A stretch of DNA of 6,326 nt from Oscillospiraceae bacterium (GTDB lineage Bacteria > Bacillota > Clostridia > Oscillospirales > Ruminococcaceae): positions 1 to 6,326 of the forward strand of contig JAEDMD010000119.1 of the NCBI GenBank assembly GCA_016303195.1. The letters run 5' to 3'. Shown piece by piece: positions 1 through 4,903 of the stretch. How positions within the stretch are numbered: position 1 is the stretch's first letter; each line of letters opens with the position of its first letter. The position numbers were made by a program, and so were the translations under genes. The notes under the pieces are model-generated. The model searched no databases. It saw nothing but the letters and a program-made list of their open reading frames with translations, and was not told the DNA's origin.

Positions 1-108
1 CTGTCCCCCTCATTCACCCCCTGCAAGGGAGATAACATCCCCCTTGACCCCAGAAATGCCGCCTTCGGCGGTTTCTATTATTTTAAAAAAGTAAATGCTG
101 TTGCCGTG
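1..108 (+). repeat. Structured intergenic repeat, copy 1 (cut by window start)
   Basis: The copy begins inside the GGGGGAC/GTCCCCC hairpin seen whole in copies 3 and 4. The near-invariant core (11-55) follows, containing a hairpin with arms CAAGGGAGAT (24-33) and ATCCCCCTTG (37-46) around an AAC loop. Next is a GC hairpin, CCGCC (59-63) TTC GGCGG (67-71), then a T/A-rich stretch and the conserved tail GTAAATGCTGTTGCCGTG (91-108). It lies past the 3' end of the minus-strand gene, with its tail facing that gene. No protein is encoded. Function unknown. Confidence 0.9.
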
Positions 109-150
109 CTAAAAAATAAAAATTCGCCCTGATAAATGAAAAAATGTGTT

Positions 151-194
151 TAAATAAAAAGCGATACCCCCTCTTTTGTGAATGTATCGCTTTT
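151..194 (-). terminator. Intrinsic terminator of the minus-strand gene
   Basis: Read on the minus strand, the arm AAAAGCGATAC (194-184) pairs perfectly over 11 bp with GTATCGCTTTT (167-157) across a 16-nt loop. It runs into a T-rich stretch (TTTTTATTT, 160-152). The gene's TAA stop (195-193) touches the first arm, so termination directly follows translation. The A-rich upstream arm means it may also work on the plus strand. Confidence 0.8.
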
Positions 195-848
195 ACTCTA
201 TCTCAGTCCTTGCAAGTTTTTTCAGTGCGCTGTAATCCGCCTTGCTGATAGTGATATCTTCTTTTTTACCGCTGATACTGTCATAACAGCTAAGCACCGA
301 ACTGTATGCGAAATAGATCTTATCGTATCTGTTCGCAGTATCCGATTGCAGTACTCTTACAATATCTGCCCAGTAGCGCACGGTTGAATCTATGGGCAAT
401 CCATCCATAACAATGATAAGCCCAAGTCTTTCAAATCCATTCTTCTTGTAATGCTCTATCTTTTCAGCTTCTTGCGGAATATCCTTTCAAGCGCCGCAAG
501 CTCGTCATTGGAATCAACTGTGGGCAGAATGGAGTACATATCCAGATAAGCCGCTCCCCGTCCTTCCGCCTTCCGTCTGTATTTTACATCGCCCGTTTCC
601 CAGTATTGCAGACAATCCCCGACGATCGCCCTGTTCAGGTCTATCGCAAGCTCAGTCACCTCGATACCGCTTGTCTTATCGCCGCTTTGCAGATCGGGCG
701 CATCTCCCACAATCCATGTATCGAAATCATCAAAACAGTATTTCAGCACTGCAAGTGCAAGATGTTCGGTGAAGTATTTTATTTGTTCAGACCTGAGCGG
801 TGAGTCAAAATGTCTGCTGCGTATCTCCTCAGTCAGTTCAATGCTCAT
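193..848 (-). pseudogene. Frameshifted hypothetical protein, possible PD-(D/E)XK nuclease-like fold
   Basis: Two minus-strand frames form one broken gene. The first starts at ATG 848, behind a strong AAGGAGGTG site (862-854), and runs 130 codons to a TAG at 458-456. The second carries the C-terminal part to TAA 195-193 and is open upstream of its first ATG (408), reading KIEHYKKNGFERLGLIIV before that Met. The frames join if one A is added to the four-A run at 464-461, giving KLKKIEH and about 218 residues. I do not recognise the family with certainty. Pro51-Asp52 followed by Gly-Ile-Glu63-Val-Thr65 resembles the PD-(D/E)XK nuclease core (with Thr for Lys), and the restored GLIIV strand fits an alpha/beta fold; this is inference. 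Promoter, ribosome-binding site and terminator all look intact, so the shift is recent, a sequencing error, or tolerated. It may be cargo of the element that left the nearby recombinase remnant. Confidence 0.7.
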
Positions 849-853
849 TCCAA

Positions 854-862
854 CACCTCCTT
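854..862 (-). promoter_or_regulatory. Strong Shine-Dalgarno site for the broken gene
   Basis: AAGGAGGTG on the minus strand lies 5 nt before ATG 848. It is the strongest ribosome-binding site in the window. It fixes the start at 848 and argues that this was a genuinely expressed gene. Confidence 0.85.
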
Positions 863-887
863 GTATGTGTTGATTGTATCCGATAAC

Positions 888-921
888 ATTATATCATAAA
901 AGCGAGGCGTTATGATATAAT
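888..921. repeat. 12-bp perfect inverted repeat with -10-like boxes on both strands
   Basis: ATTATATCATAA (888-899) and TTATGATATAAT (910-921) are exact reverse complements around a 10-nt spacer (900-909). Each arm carries TGATATAAT, an extended -10 consensus, one on each strand. The minus-strand box (896-888) would start transcripts about 33 nt before the ATG at 848, but has no good -35 partner. It could be a second promoter, an operator, or an RNA hairpin in the leader. Confidence 0.6.
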
Positions 922-978
922 TACCCGATTGCAGGGAGCAGATTGAAGATCTACATATCTGCAAGGGCTTTAAATAAT

Positions 979-1008
979 ATATAATGAATGCTTTTGCATT
1001 CATTATAT
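979..1008. repeat. 13-bp perfect hairpin overlapping the promoter
   Basis: ATATAATGAATGC (979-991) and GCATTCATTATAT (996-1008) are perfect complements around TTTT. The right arm contains the -10 box of the minus-strand promoter (1007-1002). Only the inner part would be transcribed, at the very 5' end of the leader. As DNA the palindrome could bind a dimeric regulator. Confidence 0.65.
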
Positions 1009-1030
1009 CATAAAACTGCCTGAATTTCAA
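1002..1030 (-). promoter_or_regulatory. Sigma-A promoter of the minus-strand gene
   Basis: Minus strand: TTGAAA (1030-1025), exactly 17 nt, then TATAAT (1007-1002) preceded by TGA, making an extended -10. The expected start is near 995, leaving a leader of about 147 nt before ATG 848. The leader holds inverted repeats at 938-962 (GCAGAT/ATCTGC) and 888-921. The promoter sits between the recombinase remnant and the broken gene, so the gene does not depend on the remnant for transcription. Confidence 0.75.
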
Positions 1031-1100
1031 GTCAATTATATAAATTATCGGTTTTGTATTATTGACAATCGCCGTGTTTTCGGGTGTTTCAGTGATTTCA

Positions 1101-1403
1101 TCAAATGTCATATAATTGACTTCTACCCAAAATTTCTACCAACTTTTCTTTCCAACACAGCCGAACCTTATTACCGTAATCCTGACAATAAATAAGTCCA
1201 CTGAGGTTAGCAACATATCCACTACTGTTACGCTTGCCCTGCGACACCGACTGTTCCATCTCACGAACCCTGTCCCCAAGCTCCTGAGAAACAATAGCTT
1301 CGTGCGTATTTTTCACAACGATCATGTCTTCCTCATCGTTCTTAATAATCTTGTGATTTTTGTAGCTGACAGTTTCGGGACTCCACATATGCCTTGTGCG
1401 GCG
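1101..1403 (-). pseudogene. Remnant of a large serine recombinase
   Basis: The minus-strand frame is open from 1403 to a TGA at 1101. From Met at 1388 it reads about 80 residues typical of the middle of large serine recombinases (TndX/Tn4451-like): SYKNHKIIKN, then IVVKNTHEAIVSQEL (end of the recombinase domain), a charged helix, and LSGLIYCQDYGNKVRLCW, the start of the zinc-ribbon domain. The N-terminal catalytic resolvase domain and the C-terminal coiled-coil part are missing. The usual CxxC of the zinc ribbon is broken (Cys-Gln-Asp-Tyr), and homology fades after about 1150. There is no ribosome-binding site at 1388. It cannot be an active recombinase; it marks a decayed integrated element. 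The family call is from recognition of conserved motifs, not a search. Confidence 0.8.
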
Positions 1404-1408
1404 TCACA

Positions 1409-1430
1409 GCAACAGCATTTACTTTTTTGC
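1409..1430 (-). repeat. Orphan tail of the intergenic repeat
   Basis: On the minus strand this reads GCAAAAAAGTAAATGCTGTTGC, of which AAAAAAGTAAATGCTGTTGC matches the tail of copy 1 exactly; copy 4 shares AAAGTAAATGCTGTTGC. No core or GC hairpin adjoins it. It abuts the upstream edge of the recombinase remnant, so it probably marks a rearrangement or insertion boundary. Confidence 0.7.
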
Positions 1431-1507
1431 GTTAAATCATAGATATTGAGAAACGTCCGTAAAGCATCGCTGCGCTTGCTTTACTGCTTTGTCAGGGGGA
1501 CGCTGTC

Positions 1508-1570
1508 TCCTAACAGGAGCCCGTCCCCTCTGTCAGCTATGCTGACATCTCCCCACACTGTGGGGAGTCA
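1508..1570 (+). repeat. Nested hairpin-rich insert within repeat copy 2
   Basis: This segment is absent from copies 3 and 4, judged by aligning GACGCTGTC on the left and CCCTCATTC on the right. It includes or adjoins three hairpins: CTCCT (1507-1511)/AGGAG (1515-1519); TGTCAGC (1531-1537)/GCTGACA (1541-1547); and CTCCCCAC (1549-1556)/GTGGGGAG (1560-1567). It looks like a second repeat family placed inside the first. Alternatively it is an ancestral module lost from the other copies. Confidence 0.7.
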
Positions 1571-1622
1571 CCCTCATTCACCCCCTGCAAGGGAGATAAC
1601 ATCCCCCTTGACCCCAGAACGT

Positions 1623-1650
1623 GCGCCTGCGGCGCTTTTTTATATTTTTT
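1623..1650 (+). terminator. Terminator-like GC hairpin with T-run in copy 2
   Basis: GCGCC (1623-1627) and GGCGC (1631-1635) pair around TGC and are followed by TTTTTT and a T/A-rich stretch. It would stop plus-strand transcription before the M42 promoter at 1691, insulating that gene from upstream reading. Confidence 0.6.
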
Positions 1651-1690
1651 AAAAATAAATGCTGTTGCCCTGTAACTGTCAACTAACCTA

Positions 1691-1719
1691 TTGTAATTAT
1701 CGGCGGAATCTGGTATAAT
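1691..1719 (+). promoter_or_regulatory. Sigma-A promoter of the first M42 gene
   Basis: TTGTAA (1691-1696), exactly 17 nt, then TATAAT (1714-1719) preceded by TGG, an extended -10. Expected start near 1726. This places the ATG at 1728 almost on the transcription start, supporting translation from 1758 instead. Confidence 0.8.
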
Positions 1720-1744
1720 AATATTGATTGTGTAATTTTCTGAT

Positions 1745-1751
1745 GAAAGGA
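1745..1751 (+). promoter_or_regulatory. Ribosome-binding site setting the start of the first M42 gene
   Basis: GAAAGGA ends 6 nt before ATG 1758. The upstream in-frame ATG at 1728 has no such site. The adjacent ATG at 1761 is slightly farther away (9 nt) and remains possible. Confidence 0.75.
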
Positions 1752-1757
1752 ATCATA

Positions 1758-2789
1758 ATGATGGAACTTAAAAATACTATCGTCTCGCTGTCCGAGGCTT
1801 ACGGTGCTTCGGGAAATGAATCCCCTGCCGCTGAACTTGCCCTTTCAATGCTGAGGGAGTACTGCCCCGATGCTGAGATGATCGGCGGAAACGTTATCGG
1901 TCATTTCGGTGAGCAGAAAAAAGGACTTCCGAGCCTTGTTCTGGATGCACATATAGATCAGGTGGGATTCGTGGTCACATACATCACTGACGAGGGCTTT
2001 GTTAAAATAGGAAGCATCGGCGGAATCGACCGCAGACTTCTCCCTGCACAGCCTGTTATCATCCACGGAAAGCGTGATATCAAGGGCGTGATATGCTCCG
2101 TTCCTCCGCACCTCACAGGCGGTTCGGGAAGTGTCCTCTCTTTCGACGATGCGGCTATTGATACGGGAATGACAAAGGCTGAACTGGAGGAGATAGTTTC
2201 CCTCGGTGACAGCATCACCTTTGATGTGAAATGCCGTGACCTGCTGGGCACACGCATGACAGGAGGCGCTCTTGATGACAGGTGCGGAGTTGCATCGCTC
2301 CTCTATACACTGGAACTTCTCAAAGGCAAAGAGCTTGCATATAATATCACTGTTGTTTTCTCCGTTCAGGAGGAAGTGGGTGAGCGTGGCGCTAAGACAG
2401 GCGCATTCAACACCGCTCCCGATGTGGCACTGGCGGTGGATGTGAGCTTTGCCTATGCAAACGGCGAGGACGATGAAAAGTGCGGCTATCTGGGAAAAGG
2501 CCCGATGATAGGCATTTCTCCGTCGCTTTCCCGTGAGATATCCGACAGGCTCATCGAGGTGTCGAAGAAGAACGATATCCCCTATCAGATCGAAGTCATG
2601 AGCGGTATGACCTCCACAAATGCGGATCAGTATTCCGTCAGCCGAGGCGGCGCAAAGACCTGTACAGTGTCCATTCCGCTGAGAAATATGCATACCCCCG
2701 TTGAGGTCATCGACGTTAATGATGTTGAACTGACAGCGGAACTGCTTGCCGCTTTTATCAGCAAACAGAGCGCAGAAAGCAGAAAGTAG
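1758..2789 (+). CDS. M42 family metallo-aminopeptidase (first copy)
   Basis: Predicted cytoplasmic, dinuclear-metal aminopeptidase of family M42 (YsdC/FrvX/TET-like), removing N-terminal residues from short peptides; members usually form dodecameric tetrahedral shells. With the start at 1758 it has 343 residues, the usual family length, and no signal peptide. All expected metal and catalytic positions are visible: His65-x-Asp67 in LDAHIDQVGF; Asp173 in GALDDRCG; catalytic Glu205 and ligand Glu206 in VQEEVGERGA; Asp228 in ALAVDVS; His312 in NMHTPVEV. The insert between about residues 80 and 155 corresponds to the family's beta-barrel dimerisation domain. A longer frame from 1728 is disfavoured because it begins about 2 nt from the predicted transcript start. 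It has its own promoter at 1691-1719. The exact substrate (acidic, aliphatic or other N-terminal residue) cannot be read from the sequence. Confidence 0.93.
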   Translation: MMELKNTIVSLSEAYGASGNESPAAELALSMLREYCPDAEMIGGNVIGHFGEQKKGLPSLVLDAHIDQVGFVVTYITDEGFVKIGSIGGIDRRLLPAQPVIIHGKRDIKGVICSVPPHLTGGSGSVLSFDDAAIDTGMTKAELEEIVSLGDSITFDVKCRDLLGTRMTGGALDDRCGVASLLYTLELLKGKELAYNITVVFSVQEEVGERGAKTGAFNTAPDVALAVDVSFAYANGEDDEKCGYLGKGPMIGISPSLSREISDRLIEVSKKNDIPYQIEVMSGMTSTNADQYSVSRGGAKTCTVSIPLRNMHTPVEVIDVNDVELTAELLAAFISKQSAESRK

Positions 2790-2796
2790 TTTGCAG

Positions 2797-2815
2797 GGGC
2801 GGATATTATCCGCCC
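2797..2815 (+). terminator. Hairpin just after the first M42 gene, weak terminator
   Basis: GGGCGGAT (2797-2804) and ATCCGCCC (2808-2815) pair perfectly around ATT, starting 8 nt after the stop codon. No T-run follows (GTTGGTCACG), so it is more likely a 3'-end stabiliser or a pause or partial terminator than a full stop. Confidence 0.45.
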
Positions 2816-2856
2816 GTTGGTCACGAAAAAACAACATTAACCCAATGTAGGGAACG

Positions 2857-2881
2857 CCGCCCTCGGCGGTCAAGCCGAGGG
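2857..2881 (+). repeat. Two mutually exclusive hairpins in the M42-M42 spacer
   Basis: CCGCC (2857-2861) can pair with GGCGG (2865-2869). Alternatively CCCTCGGC (2860-2867) can pair with GCCGAGGG (2874-2881) across a 6-nt loop. The two share bases, so only one can form at a time. Neither is followed by a T-run. Confidence 0.45.
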
Positions 2882-2900
2882 AAGTAAATACAAACCAGCC

Positions 2901-3027
2901 GAACAGCATAGCTTCGCTCGCTGTTCTACCTTCTTAGGGGGACGCTGTCCCCCCTCGTTCACCCCCTGCAAGGGAGATAACATCCCCCTTGACCCCGGAA
3001 TGTGCGGCTGCGCCGCTTTTTATTTCT
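2901..3027 (+). repeat. Structured intergenic repeat, copy 3
   Basis: It starts with a hairpin, GAACAGC (2901-2907)/GCTGTTC (2920-2926), enclosing a small AGC-TTC-GCT stem. Next is GGGGGAC (2937-2943) GCT GTCCCCC (2947-2953), then the core with the CAAGGGAGAT/ATCCCCCTTG hairpin (2969-2991). It ends with GCGGC (3004-3008) TGC GCCGC (3012-3016) followed by TTTTTATTTCTT. The conserved AAATGCTGTTGCC tail is missing; the ribosome-binding site of the second M42 gene begins at 3041 instead. The core differs from copies 1 and 4 at only two positions (CGTTC for CATTC, GGAA for AGAA). Confidence 0.9.
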
Positions 3028-3028
3028 T
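3004..3028 (+). terminator. Terminator-like hairpin right before the second M42 gene
   Basis: A 5-bp all-GC stem (GCGGC/GCCGC) with a TGC loop and TTTTTATTTCTT downstream. It ends about 13 nt before the Shine-Dalgarno site of the second M42 gene. No promoter fits between it and the ATG at 3054. Transcripts reaching the operon from upstream must pass it, so it could act as an attenuator, be leaky, or be a processing site. Confidence 0.5.
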
Positions 3029-3040
3029 AATTAAAATAAT

Positions 3041-3046
3041 GGAGGA
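3041..3046 (+). promoter_or_regulatory. Ribosome-binding site setting the start of the second M42 gene
   Basis: GGAGGA, with 8 nt between GGAGG and ATG 3054, chooses that start. The in-frame ATG at 3000 lies inside the repeat's GC hairpin and lacks a site; the one at 3039 overlaps the Shine-Dalgarno itself. Confidence 0.85.
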
Positions 3047-3053
3047 AACCAAA

Positions 3054-4073
3054 ATGAAAGAACTGCTCCGTGAGCTTTGCCTTACAGACGGAATCTCAGG
3101 CGATGAGTGCGCTGTAAGAGAGCTTATCATAGAGAAGATCAAGGGGCTGTGCGAATACAGCACCGACCCCCTCGGCAGTCTCATCTGCTTCAAAAAAGGA
3201 AAGAAAACTCCCGAAAAGAAACTTATGATATGCGCCCACATGGACGAAGTGGGCTTCATGGTCACCTACATCCGCCCAGACGGTACTCTCAGCTTTGACA
3301 CCGTAGGCGGAGTTGACCCTGCTGTTGTCATCGGCAGACAGGTGCGTGTGGGAAAAGACCGTATCAGCGGAGTTGTCGGCTCGACGGCTGTGCATAATCT
3401 CTCAAAGGAACAGCGTGAAAAAGCCCCGACTATCGGCAGTCTCTACATAGACATCGGCGCTGAGGACAAAGCCGACGCTGAAAAGCACGTTTCCCTCGGC
3501 GACTGCGTTTACTTCGATTCCGAGTTCGTGGACTTAGGCGAAAGACGCATAAAGGCAAAGGCTATCGATGACCGTGCAGGCTGTGCCATGATGATAGAAA
3601 TGATTCATGAGGAACTTGAATATGATACTTACTTCGTGTTCAACGTTCAGGAGGAAATTGGTCTGCGTGGCTCGACTGCTTCAGCATTTGCAGTTGCTCC
3701 TGATTTCGCCATCGTCCTTGAATCCACAACTGCCGCAGATATCGACGGTGCATCGGGCGCAAAGCGTGTCTGCGAAGTTGGAAAAGGCCCTGTTGTTTCC
3801 TTCATGGACAGAAGCACCATGTACGACAAGGAGCTTTACCGCCTTGCTTTCGATACCGCAAAGGAACTGGATATCCCATGCCAGACCAAGACCATGGTCG
3901 CAGGCGGAAACGATGCGGGCGCTATACACAAGAGCGGAAAGGGAGTGCGTACTATCGCCGTTTCTCTGCCTTGCAGATATCTCCACTCTCCATCATCGGT
4001 GATAGAATTCGCCGACATGGAAAATTCATACACACTTGTTAAAAATCTTGCAAAAAGGATAGCTGAATTATGA
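3054..4073 (+). CDS. M42 family metallo-aminopeptidase (second copy)
   Basis: A second predicted cytoplasmic M42 aminopeptidase, 339 residues from ATG 3054, of normal family length. Metal and catalytic residues are present: His62-x-Asp64 in CAHMDEVGF; Asp172 in KAIDDRAG; Glu200-Glu201 in VQEEIGLRG; Glu223 in IVLESTTAAD; His311 in RYLHSPSSV. Glu223 stands where the first copy has Asp228; as I recall, an acidic ...EGTTAAD... variant is common in one M42 subgroup, so this points to a different subfamily rather than loss of function. Sequence similarity to the first copy is clear around the metal sites but modest elsewhere, so this is an old paralog and not a recent tandem duplication. Its stop overlaps the ATG of the acetyltransferase gene (ATGA), implying translational coupling. 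It is the first gene of a three-gene cluster whose promoter is not evident. Confidence 0.93.
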   Translation: MKELLRELCLTDGISGDECAVRELIIEKIKGLCEYSTDPLGSLICFKKGKKTPEKKLMICAHMDEVGFMVTYIRPDGTLSFDTVGGVDPAVVIGRQVRVGKDRISGVVGSTAVHNLSKEQREKAPTIGSLYIDIGAEDKADAEKHVSLGDCVYFDSEFVDLGERRIKAKAIDDRAGCAMMIEMIHEELEYDTYFVFNVQEEIGLRGSTASAFAVAPDFAIVLESTTAADIDGASGAKRVCEVGKGPVVSFMDRSTMYDKELYRLAFDTAKELDIPCQTKTMVAGGNDAGAIHKSGKGVRTIAVSLPCRYLHSPSSVIEFADMENSYTLVKNLAKRIAEL

Positions 4074-4873
4074 TAAAACTTATCGAACACGAGCATGAGC
4101 TTGACCGTGACCTGCTGAACAAGACCCTCTCAGGCAAAAAAATGCTCGCATACATGAGAGCTTACGGCCCGAATTACGAATTCTGCCGATTCTACAAGCT
4201 GACAGACGAAAACGGCATAGGATTCATGTTCATCATCAACTCAACGCTGATAATCTGCACTGACGGTATGCTCCAGCCAAATGAGGAGATAAACCTGTTC
4301 GTCAGCATGAATCTCCCATTCCGTATCGAGGGCGACCGCCACATCCTTGAAGGGATAGACCTTGAAGAACACTATCAGAAGCTGAACCGTACAATTTTCG
4401 AGCTTATCCCCGATGATTCACCGCTGGAGACTATCGAGGAACACGTTGACTTCAACCCGAAGCTCACCGACGTTTACAACATCCTCAGCGAGGGATTCCC
4501 GAATATTGCGGATTTCTCCCTCTGGTACACAGATACCTCCCACCGCACCCGTCACGGCATAAGCAGAGTTTTCACATACCGTGGCTCAACAACTGCATCT
4601 GCTGTTTTCGACATCGGCAGTACTGTCCTCATCGGGCAGGTGGCTACAAACATTTCCGCCCGTGGCAGAGGCTATGCAAGGGAATTCCTCAAATGGCTTG
4701 CCAAATTCTTCAACGGGCTTGGAAAGAGAGCATATCTCCTCGCTCTTGATGTACGTGTCAGCTTCTATCAGGAGATCGGCTTCAAGATAGTCGGCAGAGA
4801 GATAGTTCTGGAACGTATCGACGTTGAAAAGGACAGCCTCAGCAAGGGCAAACTCATTGAGGAAGCTCAGTGA
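4070..4873 (+). CDS. GNAT family N-acetyltransferase
   Basis: 267 residues. The C-terminal part (about 135-250) shows the acetyl-CoA-binding signature of GNAT enzymes: VLIGQVATNISARGRGYARE with Arg198-x-x-Gly201-x-Ala203 (motif A, pyrophosphate loop and helix), then the motif B region LALDVRVSFYQEIGFKIVGR (about 225-243), with the usual aromatic residue and Gly-Phe turn. The first 130 residues are not a recognised domain to me; they could be a degenerate second GNAT fold, as in other two-domain members. The start overlaps the preceding stop by 4 nt, so it is translated with the M42 gene. No signal peptide or membrane segment. Substrate unknown: context would fit an amino acid, peptide or amine, but nothing in the sequence shows which. 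Confidence 0.88.
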   Translation: MIKLIEHEHELDRDLLNKTLSGKKMLAYMRAYGPNYEFCRFYKLTDENGIGFMFIINSTLIICTDGMLQPNEEINLFVSMNLPFRIEGDRHILEGIDLEEHYQKLNRTIFELIPDDSPLETIEEHVDFNPKLTDVYNILSEGFPNIADFSLWYTDTSHRTRHGISRVFTYRGSTTASAVFDIGSTVLIGQVATNISARGRGYAREFLKWLAKFFNGLGKRAYLLALDVRVSFYQEIGFKIVGREIVLERIDVEKDSLSKGKLIEEAQ

Positions 4874-4903
4874 GCAGTTTTCAGAAAACAGAAAGGAATA
4901 ACT

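Larger units (their letters stand above)
1459..1671 (+). repeat. Structured intergenic repeat, copy 2 (longest, with nested insert)
   Basis: It opens with a hairpin, GTAAAGCA (1459-1466) against TGCTTTAC (1477-1484), then GGGGGACGCTGTC (1495-1507), where copies 3 and 4 continue straight into the core. Here about 63 nt intervene (1508-1570). The core resumes at 1571, with the CAAGGGAGAT/ATCCCCCTTG hairpin at 1588-1610. The GC hairpin is GCGCC (1623-1627) TGC GGCGC (1631-1635), followed by six T and an AT-rich run to 1650, a good intrinsic terminator shape. The tail ATAAATGCTGTTGCC ends near 1669. A 68-codon open frame across this area is repeat sequence, not a gene. It lies just before the promoter of the first M42 gene. 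Confidence 0.9.

Noticed and set aside
1..108. CRISPR array formed by the repeated C-rich units
   Set aside because: The copies are 1-3 kb apart, in both orientations, with genes between them; there are no regular short spacers and no cas genes.
456..470. Programmed -1 ribosomal frameshift in the broken gene
   Set aside because: The site CTG AAA AGA TAG is not an X XXY YYZ heptamer in the zero frame: slipping would need AAA to re-pair on GAA. A missing A in the run is simpler.
845..1111. 88-codon minus-strand open frame ending in an ATGA overlap with the broken gene
   Set aside because: It has no ribosome-binding site, contains the promoter and both palindromes of the downstream gene, and its repeated FYDIM motif is just the translated TTTTATGATATAATG repeat.
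1116..1442. 108-codon plus-strand open frame opposite the recombinase remnant
   Set aside because: It is the reverse-strand shadow of a sequence whose minus-strand translation matches serine recombinases.
1446..1652. 68-codon plus-strand open frame
   Set aside because: It lies almost wholly within repeat copy 2, with proline- and serine-rich translation of the C-rich hairpins and no ribosome-binding site.
1845..2909. Long minus-strand open frame (354 codons) opposite the first M42 gene
   Set aside because: It is antisense to a clear M42 gene with complete catalytic motifs; its own translation is cysteine- and histidine-rich, with no family resemblance or ribosome-binding site.
2989..3030. 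Promoter for the second M42 gene starting from TTGACC in the repeat core
   Set aside because: TTGACC (2989-2994) has no -10 box at 16-18 nt; that position is the GC hairpin. The same hexamer is part of the invariant core in every copy.
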